Below, piece after piece: positions 1-7,412 of a stretch of 64,000 bases of DNA. The stretch is taken from NCBI GenBank assembly GCA_016794465.1, contig JAEUKA010000064.1, positions 1-64,000 on the forward strand. Direction: 5' to 3'. The translations under genes were made by a program, and so were the position numbers. Source of the stretch: Myxococcales bacterium (GTDB taxonomy: Bacteria > Myxococcota_A > Polyangia > Palsa-1104 > JAEUJZ01). A model generated the notes under the pieces. The model was not told the DNA's origin. It made no database searches and was given only the letters and a program-made list of their open reading frames with translations. Positions within the stretch are counted from its first letter, which is position 1. Each line of letters begins with the position of its first letter.

Positions 1-488
1 TTCGCCCCGTCGAAGAGCCCCTGCTTGCGCGCCCAGACATACAGCACCGAAATTGCCTTGAGCATGCTGTTGACCGTTGCTGGCTTGTACCCCTGCGCTA
101 GCTTTCTATCTCGTAGCGCCTCGATCTGTCCCGGCTTCAGGCTCGCAATCGGCAGCGGCGCAAGGTCTGGCAGCACATGCTTGCCAAGCGTATAGCGCAG
201 CCACGACCGATAGCGCTCTGGGTTCTTCGTCGGTGGGTTCGCCTCCTGTAGAAATCGCTCCGCGAGCCCAAGCAGCGTCAGCGCCTTGCCTTGTCGCTCC
301 GGCGACTGCTTTTCGGGAATCCCGACCAGGCCACGAGCGACCCGCGCCTCGACCTCGGCAACAAACCGCATCGCCAGTGCCTTCGACGGCTGATGTGTGG
401 GCCGATGCTTGCGCTTGCCGTCGAGGTCAACGAACCGGCAGTACCACTGCGGATGCTCCTTGGTCCCTCGATTGTGAACGTCTCCCAT
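1..488 (-). CDS. Tyrosine recombinase/integrase, N-terminal part (cut by window edge)
   Basis: Reading the minus strand from an ATG at 486-488 gives 162 uninterrupted codons that run off the left edge. The N-terminus (MGDVHNRGTKEHPQWYCRF, then DLDGKRKHR) is the AP2-like arm-binding start typical of phage/ICE integrases. It is followed by a helical SAM-like core-binding region in which residues around 100-155 read LRYTLGKHVLPDLAPLPI and then TVNSMLKAISVLYVWARKQ. The catalytic R-H-R-Y domain would lie outside the window, so activity cannot be judged. The gene faces away from the other island genes. It suggests that the first 2.4 kb is an integrated element. The domain order is typical of the family; the target site is unknown. 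Confidence 0.85.
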   Translation of the reverse strand, partial: MGDVHNRGTKEHPQWYCRFVDLDGKRKHRPTHQPSKALAMRFVAEVEARVARGLVGIPEKQSPERQGKALTLLGLAERFLQEANPPTKNPERYRSWLRYTLGKHVLPDLAPLPIASLKPGQIEALRDRKLAQGYKPATVNSMLKAISVLYVWARKQGLFDGA

Positions 489-570
489 GAACACCTCGCG
501 TAGGCCGGACCCCGCCCACATCGAGCGGGCAGAGTTCAACATCGTGCATGTTACCAAGATCGCTCGGGTT
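489..570. other. Intergenic gap upstream of the integrase
   Basis: This 82-bp gap separates the integrase start from the 3' end of the next minus-strand gene. A short inverted repeat (CGGG...CCCG, around 565-582) could form a weak hairpin at the end of the neighbouring gene. No clear promoter is visible. Confidence 0.3.
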
Positions 571-990
571 TTAGGAAGCCCGCATCACCGCTTCCGTCCG
601 CGCCGCCCTCCGAGCCATCACCGCCTCGGGCGCCTGCCCAAAGTACGCCAGCGCCGCCCGCTTCGACGGAAACACCTTCCACCACATCCCCACCTCGTCG
701 AGCAGCCAACAAACAAACATCCACTCAAACGACTCCCCCTTGGGCCACTTGCACAGCTCCCACACAAACCGCCGCGACGGCTGCCCCGTCTGCGACCACG
801 TCACAAACCGCAGCCGCACCGCGACCATAGGCCGTCGCCCTCGGTGCATTCGCAGCCAGCGGTCGACGAAGTCCTGATCATTTTCGAGTCGGTGAAGGAG
901 TGATTTACCTAGCGTTACTTGTTGTGTCCGTCGTGATTGCCGCTGATGAACTAACTTTCTGCTTGCCTCGGTCGTTGTGGTTCGTGCCAT
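571..990 (-). CDS. Small basic protein of unknown function
   Basis: The 139-residue product starts at the ATG at 988-990, chosen over an upstream in-frame ATG because GAGG lies six bases before it. The N-terminus is Arg/Gln-rich (ARTTTTEASRKLVHQRQSRR). The middle is rich in Trp and Phe (FVWELCKWPKG, WMFVCWLLDEVGMWWKVF), and the C-terminus is a basic Ala/Arg helix. No known family was recognised. It lies between the integrase and a DNA-binding protein and points the same way as the integrase, so it may be an accessory gene of the same element. The codon pattern resembles the host more than the TIR gene does. Confidence 0.55.
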   Translation of the reverse strand: MARTTTTEASRKLVHQRQSRRTQQVTLGKSLLHRLENDQDFVDRWLRMHRGRRPMVAVRLRFVTWSQTGQPSRRFVWELCKWPKGESFEWMFVCWLLDEVGMWWKVFPSKRAALAYFGQAPEAVMARRAARTEAVMRAS

Positions 991-1037
991 GTTCTGCCTC
1001 GTGCGTTGAGGTTGATTCGCGTCACTGCGACGCACGC

Positions 1038-1068
1038 GAGGCCGGCGGGGCGCAATCCCGTCGGCCTC
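1038..1068. promoter_or_regulatory. Strong hairpin in the divergent intergenic region
   Basis: Two 12-base arms (1038-1049 GAGGCCGGCGGG and 1057-1068 CCCGTCGGCCTC) are complementary except for one position and enclose a 7-base loop. It lies in the divergent gap between the unknown gene ending its 5' side at 990 and the RHH-like gene at 1204. There is no T tract, so it is not a classical terminator. It may be an operator, an attenuator of the leftward transcript, or an element-specific site. Confidence 0.4.
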
Positions 1069-1136
1069 ACACCAAGGCCACCGACGAGCCGTGTTTTGCC
1101 GTTTGGATAGTCAGCAGCCATGTGTGCGACTATCAC

Positions 1137-1164
1137 GAAAGTCGCGACTTTCTGTCAAGTCGCG
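1137..1164. promoter_or_regulatory. 16-bp perfect palindrome plus half-site; candidate operator or centromere-like site
   Basis: Positions 1137-1152 read GAAAGTCGCGACTTTC, a perfect palindrome. AAGTCGCG follows at 1157-1164, and GTGCGAC motifs lie nearby at about 1123 and 1187. The cluster is immediately upstream of a small RHH/ParB-C-like gene. Such proteins commonly bind iterated short sites and repress their own promoter, so autoregulation is the likeliest role. This is inference from position and symmetry. Confidence 0.45.
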
Positions 1165-1203
1165 TCGTTGCAGAAACGCGCGCCATGTGCGACACGTCCG
1201 TTC

Positions 1204-1431
1204 ATGCCGAAGCGCAAGGCATCTTTTCTAATCCCCGAGGAGCTTTACCAGGAGGCCCGCGATGCCGTCGCGTTCCTCGGTGGCCCGCCCCTCTACCTCA
1301 CCCTCGCCCAACTCGCCGAAGACGCCCTCCGAGACAAACTCGACGAGCTAAAAAAGCAGCACAACAAGGGCAAGTCCTTCCCCAAGTTCGTCGGTCGAGT
1401 CAAGACTGGGCGTCCGGTCAGCGCCAGCTAG
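1204..1431 (+). CDS. Small ParB-C / ribbon-helix-helix-like DNA-binding protein
   Basis: The 75-residue product is read from an internal ATG at 1204 (MPKRKASFLIPEEL). The longer 103-residue reading from 1120 would code across the palindromic cluster. The order is a beta strand (ASFLIPEEL), an Ala-rich helix (YQEARDAVAFLGGPP), a second helix (LTLAQLAEDALRDKLDELKK), and a tail with HNKGKSFPK and GRVKTGRP. This resembles the C-terminal dimerisation/RHH domains of plasmid centromere-binding ParB-like proteins. No clear Shine-Dalgarno precedes 1204, so the start is uncertain. It probably acts as a partition or autoregulatory protein of the island and sits 31 bp before the TIR gene. Confidence 0.6.
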   Translation: MPKRKASFLIPEELYQEARDAVAFLGGPPLYLTLAQLAEDALRDKLDELKKQHNKGKSFPKFVGRVKTGRPVSAS

Positions 1432-1462
1432 TAACCTTCAAGCCGATAGGGTTGAGCTAATC

Positions 1463-2320
1463 ATGATTAAGTCAGAAACATCCAGTAGCCACATGTCCCA
1501 AGAATTGCGTCACCTGATCTTGGAATGGCTCGGTCGAAAGTATCTCTCACAAGTATGCAGTGCTCTCGGGCTTGTCGTGTCCGATCGGCGGCGCTATGAG
1601 TCATACATTGAATCCCTTGACAAAGCCGCCGTTCCACTTGATGTGATCCTATCACCGTTACCGAGAGAAAATCTCAAACGTTTATGCGATTATCTTACGA
1701 TCGATTCCAGTGGAAAGGAGAAGGTTGTCATTATTAACCGAATAATGGACACCATCGCACTCGTTGCCACCGCTGATTCAGGAAAGCAACAGCCAGTGAG
1801 CAGTCGTCAAAACTCAGGAACTAAAGCAACTCCAGAGAGACGAGAACCAATTATCGCTAAGACGGCCAAGGCGGCTAAGGCGGCTAAGCAACAAGTTTTC
1901 ATTGTGCATGGGCATGATGAGCTACTAAAATTGGAAGTAGCCCGGTTCACCGAATCGCTCCATCTTGAACCTATCATCTTAGCTGAGCAGCCCAATCTCG
2001 GACGCACGATCATCGAAAAGTTTGAAAAACACGCTGGCGATGCTGATTTTGCCATTGTGTTGCTGACTCCTGATGATATGGGCGGAACCAAACTCGATGC
2101 CATTTCCGGTCGTGCTCGACAGAATGTAATTCTGGAGCTTGGCTATTTTATCGGCAAACTCGGCAGGAACCGCGTATGCGCTCTATATAAGAGTGGCGTT
2201 GAGTTACCCTCAGATGTGCTTGGTGTCTTATACGTATCTGTGGATGGAGATTGGCGCATTCGATTGGCCCGCGAGATGAAGGCGGCTGGGGTCACTGTCG
2301 ACCTAAACCACGTCGTCTGA
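1463..2320 (+). CDS. TIR-domain protein of the CAP12/Pycsar-TIR type with N-terminal SAP-like region
   Basis: The protein has 285 residues. Residues about 65-97 (PLPRENLKRLCDYLTIDSSG, then a basic helix) look like a SAP-type helix-loop-helix. A Lys/Ala-rich linker (134-143) follows. Residues 145-275 match the predicted nucleotide-binding TIR-like family (VFIVHGHDELLKLEVARF, IVLLTPDDMGG, GRARQNVILELGYFIGKLGR). That family includes the TIR domains of TIR-STING (CAP12) and Pycsar TIR effectors, which are NAD-degrading. Candidate catalytic acids are E185/E187 and E225. No cyclase, STING or SAVED partner is visible, so the trigger is unknown. The gene is visibly AT-richer than its neighbours, which suggests recent transfer. 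An abortive-infection role is inference. Confidence 0.8.
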   Translation: MIKSETSSSHMSQELRHLILEWLGRKYLSQVCSALGLVVSDRRRYESYIESLDKAAVPLDVILSPLPRENLKRLCDYLTIDSSGKEKVVIINRIMDTIALVATADSGKQQPVSSRQNSGTKATPERREPIIAKTAKAAKAAKQQVFIVHGHDELLKLEVARFTESLHLEPIILAEQPNLGRTIIEKFEKHAGDADFAIVLLTPDDMGGTKLDAISGRARQNVILELGYFIGKLGRNRVCALYKSGVELPSDVLGVLYVSVDGDWRIRLAREMKAAGVTVDLNHVV

Positions 2321-2327
2321 TCTGGTG

Positions 2328-2367
2328 GGTCCAAAAGCCAACGATGGACCAAATAAGGACCAAAAGC
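2328..2367 (+). repeat. Short direct repeats (GGWCCAAAAGC) at the island's right edge
   Basis: GGTCCAAAAGC (2328), GGACCAAA (2346) and GGACCAAAAGC (2357) lie between the TIR gene stop and the truncated kinase. Their place at the junction between foreign-looking and host-looking DNA makes them candidates for an attachment-site or recombination remnant. The partner site would be left of the window. Confidence 0.3.
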
Positions 2368-2411
2368 TGACCTCGGGTTGAGGTTCTCGACGGGAAGTCG
2401 GTCAATTTGGC

Positions 2412-2873
2412 ATGCTGGCCAAGGAGGCTGGGGAGAGGCCTTCTATGCGGGAGGTTTTGTTGGAGCTGCGGCGGATTGAGCCGAGTGGCATTGGCTCGCT
2501 GAGCCAGGCGCCGGTGAGTCGGGTGGGGGAGGGGCTGGGACGGCGCTCGCTGCTCGGGATGGGGCTGGCGAGCGTGGCGCTGCTGGCGGGGGTCGGGTGG
2601 TGGTGGATGGCCGAGTCGTCGACGGTGACGTGGCAGGTTCAGTCGGAACCGACGGGGGCCGAGGTGCTGGATCAGACGGGGCAGTCGCTCGGGCGGACGC
2701 CGTGGCAAGAGGTGCGGGCGCGCGACATCGGGCACAAAGAAATTCGGCTGCGCTTGGCGGGGTATCGGTCGGAGTCGCTGCTGCTTGACTCGGGGCGGGA
2801 TTATCGACGGACGGTGGTGCTTACCAAGTCGGTCGAAAGCTCGCCTGATAGTCGGCCTGCGACAGCGCGATGA
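2412..2873 (+). pseudogene. 3' remnant of a Ser/Thr protein kinase gene with PEGA domain
   Basis: The frame opens after a TGA near 2378, and homology starts at residue 1. MLAKEAGERPSMREVLLEL is the last helix of a Hanks-type kinase catalytic domain. A twin-Arg stretch and one membrane helix (LLGMGLASVALLAGVGWWW) follow, then a PEGA domain (VTWQVQSEPTGAEVLDQTG, then RDIGHKEIRLRLAGYRSES). The ATP-binding and catalytic lobes are missing. The island lies exactly where they should be, so integration or an associated deletion probably removed them. The 3' end overlaps the convergent ppa gene by 53 bp. It could still be translated as a small membrane PEGA protein, but no good ribosome site is seen. 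Confidence 0.75.
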
Positions 2874-3480
2874 TGTGGCGTGCCTCGTCGGCGTCGTAGA
2901 TGTCGGTGATCTCGACGCGGCGCGGAGTCTGTCCGTGACCGTTTTGGCCCGGCATGTCCTTGTAGGTCAAAAAGTAGTGGCGGAGCCTCTCGACGAGGCT
3001 GCGCGGGCAGTCGGCGATGGTGCGGAAGGCTCCGTAGGCGGGATCGTCGCACAGCACGGCGAGGATTTTGTCGTCGGCCTCGTTGCCATCAAACATGCGG
3101 TAGCCGCCAATCGGTCGCGCGTTTACGAGGACGCCGCCGTGGTTGATGGTCCGCTCGCTGAGCACGCAGATGTCGAGCGGATCGCCGTCGCCGATGATGC
3201 CGGTGCGACCCGTTTTGTCGCCGGCATACTGTCCGCAGCGCTCGCCGCAGTACGTTTGGGGGATAAAGCCATACGGGGCCGGACACTGCGACGAGAACTT
3301 CTGCGGGCGATCGAGCTTTAGGTGTCCCGAGCGCTTGTCGACCTCGTACTTGACGGTGTCGGTAGGCACCATCTCGATGAACGAAGCGACAATGTCGGGG
3401 GCGCAATCTCCGACGGAGATACCGTGCCAAGGATGGGCTTGATAGGGAACAACCGGGGTCGGAGCTTTGGTATCACTCAT
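2821..3480 (-). CDS. ppa: Soluble inorganic pyrophosphatase (family I)
   Basis: It hydrolyses PPi to two phosphates in the cytoplasm and so pulls biosynthetic reactions forward. The 219-residue product carries the metal-binding signature DGDPLDICVLSE and the preceding fold (KYEVDKRSGHLKLDR, SSQCPAPYGFIPQTYCGE). RPIGGYRMFDGNEADDKI and the C-terminal helix are also present. The length is slightly above the bacterial norm and resembles the longer family I enzymes. The start ATG lies 5 bp after the stop of the sigma-54 response regulator, so it is probably the third gene of that operon. Its 3' end overlaps the kinase remnant on the other strand. Confidence 0.95.
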   Translation of the reverse strand: MSDTKAPTPVVPYQAHPWHGISVGDCAPDIVASFIEMVPTDTVKYEVDKRSGHLKLDRPQKFSSQCPAPYGFIPQTYCGERCGQYAGDKTGRTGIIGDGDPLDICVLSERTINHGGVLVNARPIGGYRMFDGNEADDKILAVLCDDPAYGAFRTIADCPRSLVERLRHYFLTYKDMPGQNGHGQTPRRVEITDIYDADEARHIIALSQADYQASFRPTW

Positions 3481-3485
3481 GATGC

Positions 3486-4892
3486 TTACTGTTTCGGTTT
3501 GATTCCGTCGGTGGACTCGGCTGGATTGTCCTCGGATTCGTTGTCATTCTCAATGCTCTTCAGTCGCGAGTAGAGCCTCCGACGAGTAATGCCGAGCAGC
3601 TTGGCCGCCTCGGTCTTGTTGCCAGAGGAGCGCGCCAGGGACTCCATGATCAGCTCCTTTTCCAGTCGGTCGATCGAGAAGCCCGGATGCAGCAGTCCCG
3701 ACGGAGTCACGGGCAGCGCCGAGTCGGCAAAGGCGCGCGGCAGATGCTCGACGCCAATCACATTCTGTCCGGCTGCATTGCCGGTTCCGACGAGGATCGC
3801 CGCTCGCTCGAGAATGTTTTCCAGCTCGCGAATGTTGCCGGGCCACGGGTAGCGCTGCAGCAAGTCGAGCGCGGGCTGGCCGATCGAGAGCAGCGGATGG
3901 CGACGGCGCAAGATGTCATGCACCAGCTTGGGAATGTCGTCGCTGCGCTCCCGGAGCGCCGGCAAGTGGATCGGGAAGACGTTGATTCGATAGAACAGAT
4001 CCTCGCGCAGCGTCTGGTCGCGCACCGCCTGGGCCAGGTTGCGATTGGAGGCGAAGATAAACCGCACGTCGACCGTTCGCAGCTGACTGGAGCCGACGCG
4101 ATGGAACTGATGGTCCTGAATGAAGCGCAGCAGCTTCACTTGCAAAAGTGGTGGAACGTCGCCAATCTCGTCGAGAAACAGCGTCCCCCGATCGGCTTTT
4201 TCGACGTGACCGATGCGCTGCTCGACGGCGCCGGTGAAGGCTCCGCGCTCGTGTCCAAACAGCTCACTCTCTAACAGCGTCGGCGGCAGCGCGGCACAGT
4301 GAACCTCGCACAGCGGACCGTTGCGTCGTCGCGAGTGATGATGAATGGCGCGTGCCAGCACGGTCTTGCCGGTTCCACTCTCACCGAGGAGGAGCACCGT
4401 GGCATCCGTCGCTGCGACCTGATGAATCTGCTCGATGACCTCTCGCATGCGGGCCGAGGTGCCGACCAGACTCTCGATGCTCTGCACCTTTTCAAGCTGG
4501 GCTTGGAGGTTGCCGTTCTGTTCTTGCAGCGCCCGCCGTCCGATGAGCCGCGCGATCTTGATCCGCAGCTCGTCAATAGAAAACGGCTTGATCAGATAGT
4601 CCACAGCACCCAGGCGCATCGCTTCGACGGCAGTCTCGGCGCTGGCGTACGCCGTCATCATGATCACGTCGGGGGCACTGGGAAGCTCGCGGACGTGCTG
4701 CAGGACCTGAATGCCGCTGATGTCGGGAAGCTTGAGATCGGTGACCACCACGTCGAAGGTCATCGATGCCAGCTTGGCCAGCGCTTCACTGCCGGACAGG
4801 ACTCTCTCGACGGTATAGCCAGCAGACTGGAGGGCCGTCGCAAGGACTCGCCCGAGCTTGGGTTCATCGTCAACGAGGAGGATGTGTCTCAT
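3486..4892 (-). CDS. NtrC-family sigma-54-dependent response regulator
   Basis: The 468-residue regulator starts at MRHILLVDDEPKLGRVL; an upstream in-frame ATG would extend deep into the kinase gene. The receiver domain (1-115) has the acidic pair DDE, phospho-Asp in VVVTDLKLPD and Lys in LIKPFS. The AAA+ domain (about 140-380) has Walker A GESGTGKT, the sigma-54 loop GAFTGA and Walker B GTLFLDEIGD. The C-terminal Fis helix-turn-helix reads NKTEAAKLLGITRRRLYSRL. The start overlaps the 3' end of the histidine kinase by 23 bp, indicating coupled translation with its cognate sensor. Target promoters cannot be named. Confidence 0.93.
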   Translation of the reverse strand: MRHILLVDDEPKLGRVLATALQSAGYTVERVLSGSEALAKLASMTFDVVVTDLKLPDISGIQVLQHVRELPSAPDVIMMTAYASAETAVEAMRLGAVDYLIKPFSIDELRIKIARLIGRRALQEQNGNLQAQLEKVQSIESLVGTSARMREVIEQIHQVAATDATVLLLGESGTGKTVLARAIHHHSRRRNGPLCEVHCAALPPTLLESELFGHERGAFTGAVEQRIGHVEKADRGTLFLDEIGDVPPLLQVKLLRFIQDHQFHRVGSSQLRTVDVRFIFASNRNLAQAVRDQTLREDLFYRINVFPIHLPALRERSDDIPKLVHDILRRRHPLLSIGQPALDLLQRYPWPGNIRELENILERAAILVGTGNAAGQNVIGVEHLPRAFADSALPVTPSGLLHPGFSIDRLEKELIMESLARSSGNKTEAAKLLGITRRRLYSRLKSIENDNESEDNPAESTDGIKPKQ

Positions 4893-6210
4893 CGGTTTCA
4901 CTCTTTGCAAAAGCGGATTGTCCGTCGGTGGCCTCGGGAGGCTGGGCGGGGAGCTGCAGCACAAAGCAGGCTCCGACGCCGCTTCCTACCCGTGTCGTGT
5001 CAAGCGATCGGAGCCCGAGAGAGCCGCCGTGCTTTTCCGCAATCTGTCGACAGACTGACAGGCCCAGACCGGTGCCTTGGGCCTTGGTGGTAAAAAAGGG
5101 CTCGAACAGGCGCCGCGTCGCCTCGGGAGTCAGGCCCGGGCCGGTATCGCGCACCTCAAGCTCGGCCCCCCCGCTGCTCGTTCGCGTGACCTGAAACGTC
5201 AGCTCGCCGCGCTGCGACATCGCTTGAATCGCATTCAGTCCCAAGTTGAGCAACACCTGCCGCAGCTTGGCACCATCGGCACACAGACTCAGCGTCGGCT
5301 CGCCCTGACAACGGATGTGCAGCGCTGGACTCGAAAACTGCCGCTCCAGCACGGTCTTGACCTCGTGACACAGCGCCGCTACGTCGACCTCGGCCAGCAA
5401 AAGCGGCGGATCGCGCGAGAAGGTCAGAAACTGCGTGGTCAGCTCCGTCAGTCGCTGTACCTCGTCGAGAATGTCATTCACCAGCTCCCGAGAAGCGGAC
5501 TGCTCGCGCAGCAGCTCGGCACTGGCACGGATGGTCCCAAGAGGATTGCGAAGCTCGTGGGCCACTGAGGCTGCCATCTGTCGAATCGCCTGTCCTCGCT
5601 CGGCCTGGGCCTGTAGCTTCTGTTGCCGAGCCGCCGCGCGCAGGGCTTGCACCGTCAGCAGCGAACCGAGCAGCGCCAAGATCGCCGCCACCGTCCCCGA
5701 TGCCACCGCCGAGCGATTGAGCCGTGCCGGCAGATCCGTGAAGCTCTTGCCCGCTTCCAACACCAAGATCTGCTTCCCCATCGGCCTTCGCACCGCAAAA
5801 TAGCCGGCCAGGACCATCGTGGCGTGGTGGGTAGGCTCAGGCGAGTCCTCGGCGCTGTCGATGCGGTAAGCCATCCCGACTTGTGGCCGACCGCGCAGCG
5901 CTTGCAGTGCCTTGTCTGGATCGACGCGCAGCAGGCTGATCAGCCGCCCCGCCCCGCTTGGACTGAGTCTTTCATCCAGCAGATAGGCGGCCTCCAGCTG
6001 ATTGTCGCGAGCAACTTCAGGGAGCATCCGCTCGCTGGCGCCTTGGCCCAGTGCCTCCGCCAGCGTCGTTCCGATTGCCATCAGTCGTTGCTCCGTCGAG
6101 GTCTGTGCCGCTTCCAGTCCCAGCCGCAGCAGCCGATACGACAGGCCCAGCCCCGTCAGCAGCAAGCTCACGATCGAGAGCAGTAGCAGGATGGCGGTGG
6201 CACGCTTCAT
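4870..6210 (-). CDS. Membrane histidine kinase, partner of the NtrC-type regulator
   Basis: The 446-residue sensor is read from the ATG at 6208-6210, just before the first membrane helix (MKRATAILLLLSIVSLLLTG). An extracytoplasmic sensor of about 150 residues follows, then a second helix (GTVAAILALLGSLLTVQAL). HisKA has the phospho-acceptor in ASVAHELRNPLGTIRASAEL. HATPase_c has the N box LRQVLLNLGLNAIQAM, G1 VRDTGPGL and G2 GTGLGLSVCRQIAEKHGG. All catalytic boxes are intact. The signal is unknown. The kinase-regulator-ppa order suggests co-transcription of all three genes. Confidence 0.93.
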   Translation of the reverse strand: MKRATAILLLLSIVSLLLTGLGLSYRLLRLGLEAAQTSTEQRLMAIGTTLAEALGQGASERMLPEVARDNQLEAAYLLDERLSPSGAGRLISLLRVDPDKALQALRGRPQVGMAYRIDSAEDSPEPTHHATMVLAGYFAVRRPMGKQILVLEAGKSFTDLPARLNRSAVASGTVAAILALLGSLLTVQALRAAARQQKLQAQAERGQAIRQMAASVAHELRNPLGTIRASAELLREQSASRELVNDILDEVQRLTELTTQFLTFSRDPPLLLAEVDVAALCHEVKTVLERQFSSPALHIRCQGEPTLSLCADGAKLRQVLLNLGLNAIQAMSQRGELTFQVTRTSSGGAELEVRDTGPGLTPEATRRLFEPFFTTKAQGTGLGLSVCRQIAEKHGGSLGLRSLDTTRVGSGVGACFVLQLPAQPPEATDGQSAFAKSETDETHPPR

Positions 6211-6461
6211 AGCTGCCCAAGCGACCTGGAACCGCTGGCCGCCACGAGCCCGACCATCGCCCGGCTCAGCGCAAGCACCAGCCCCATACGCACGGAGGGT
6301 GGACGAAGGGCAGGGCACATCGGCCCCATCATACCCCGGTTTTGATTGGCGATTTGCGCGGAAGCACTGGCCAGGCCGAGCTGGCGCAAACACAGGTCTT
6401 GGCGGTGAGTTCGCTGATTCTGGACTTGTTCCTTCGTGGCCATGGTTTATGCTTCGCGGAC
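6211..6461. promoter_or_regulatory. Divergent promoter region between the histidine kinase and lgt
   Basis: This 251-bp gap separates divergent genes and should contain promoters for both. No convincing -35/-10 or -24/-12 pair was picked out by eye. Confidence 0.35.
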
Positions 6462-7412
6462 ATGCTTTCGACGCTGATTCCTTATCCGCAACTGCCCTCG
6501 CTGCCGCTCATTGATGACTCGCTGGCGATTCATCCGTTCGGAGTCCTCGTCGCGACGGGCATTCTGGTTGGTTCCTGGCTGACGATCCGTCGGGGCAAGG
6601 TCCTCGGGCTCGACGAAGAGAAGGTCAAGAACATGATCTTCTGGTCGCTGCTGACCGGTTTTTTGCTGTCGCACTTCTCGGACGTGCTGATTTACCAAAA
6701 GCACCCGACGACGGGAGCCTTGCTGCGGGCACTCGCTGATCCGCGCTCGGGGCTGTCGTCGATGGGCGGCTTTGCTGGCGCGGTCCTCGGCCTGTTCGTG
6801 TGGTGTCGTCGCAATGGCGAGCGAGTGATGCCATACGCCGACTCGCTGGCATATGGATTGGCGACGGGCTGGTTCTTTGGCCGCATGGGCTGTTACGTCG
6901 CCCACGATCATCCCGGCGAGCTGATGGCCACGTCAGACCCGCTCTACTTCCTCGGTGTCGATTATCCGTGTCCAGCGACGCACTGTGCTCCGAAGGGATC
7001 GAGTCTGCTGCACTTCGGCTCCGAGTTCCGTCGTCACGACATGGGCTTTGAGGAAGCGCTGTTCGCAGCAACGCTCGCCGGCGGTTACCTGTTGTGGGGG
7101 ACGATCAAGCCGAGGCTGGGCGTGTTTGTGGCTTCGATTGCGACGCTCTACGGGCCGATTCGCTTTGCGCTCGATCGGCTGCGGGTACGGGATGGCATTG
7201 GCGCCGATCCACGAACGCTGGGACTGACGCCGGCGCAGTACGCAGCCATCGCGGTGACGCTGATCGGACTGGGGCTGTGGGTCTATGTGTTCACACGGCC
7301 CGCTGAACAGCCAGCAGCGACGACAGTTGCCACGGTGGCGCCCGGTGCTGCGAGTGCGGACAGTGCCAAGCCTGACGGGGTTGATGCGCCAGCAGATGGC
7401 ACCGAGTCATAG
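6462..7412 (+). CDS. lgt: Prolipoprotein diacylglyceryl transferase-like membrane protein
   Basis: The product has 316 residues and starts MLSTLIPYPQLPSLPLIDD; the longer reading adds 40 unlikely residues. Lgt moves a diacylglyceryl group from phosphatidylglycerol to the lipobox Cys of prolipoproteins in the inner membrane. Several membrane helices are visible (LAIHPFGVLVATGILVGSWL, SMGGFAGAVLGLFVW). The family signature appears in a diverged form (GWFFGRMGCYVAHDHPGEL), keeping the key Gly-Arg. The C-terminal about 35 residues are Ala/Pro-rich and dispensable-looking. The divergence resembles the myxobacterial branch, so an Lgt paralogue with altered substrate is possible. It converges with the next gene, overlapping by 6 bp. 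Confidence 0.82.
   Translation: MLSTLIPYPQLPSLPLIDDSLAIHPFGVLVATGILVGSWLTIRRGKVLGLDEEKVKNMIFWSLLTGFLLSHFSDVLIYQKHPTTGALLRALADPRSGLSSMGGFAGAVLGLFVWCRRNGERVMPYADSLAYGLATGWFFGRMGCYVAHDHPGELMATSDPLYFLGVDYPCPATHCAPKGSSLLHFGSEFRRHDMGFEEALFAATLAGGYLLWGTIKPRLGVFVASIATLYGPIRFALDRLRVRDGIGADPRTLGLTPAQYAAIAVTLIGLGLWVYVFTRPAEQPAATTVATVAPGAASADSAKPDGVDAPADGTES

Noticed and set aside
77..490. Rightward frame of 137 codons
   Set aside because: It is the shadow of the leftward integrase, whose protein matches the family.
900..1460. Rightward frame of 186 codons
   Set aside because: It is composition-driven, overlaps the RHH-like gene in another frame and has no family features.
1..2411. tRNA gene as integration site
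   Set aside because: No cloverleaf-like sequence was seen in or next to the island. The target site may lie outside the window.
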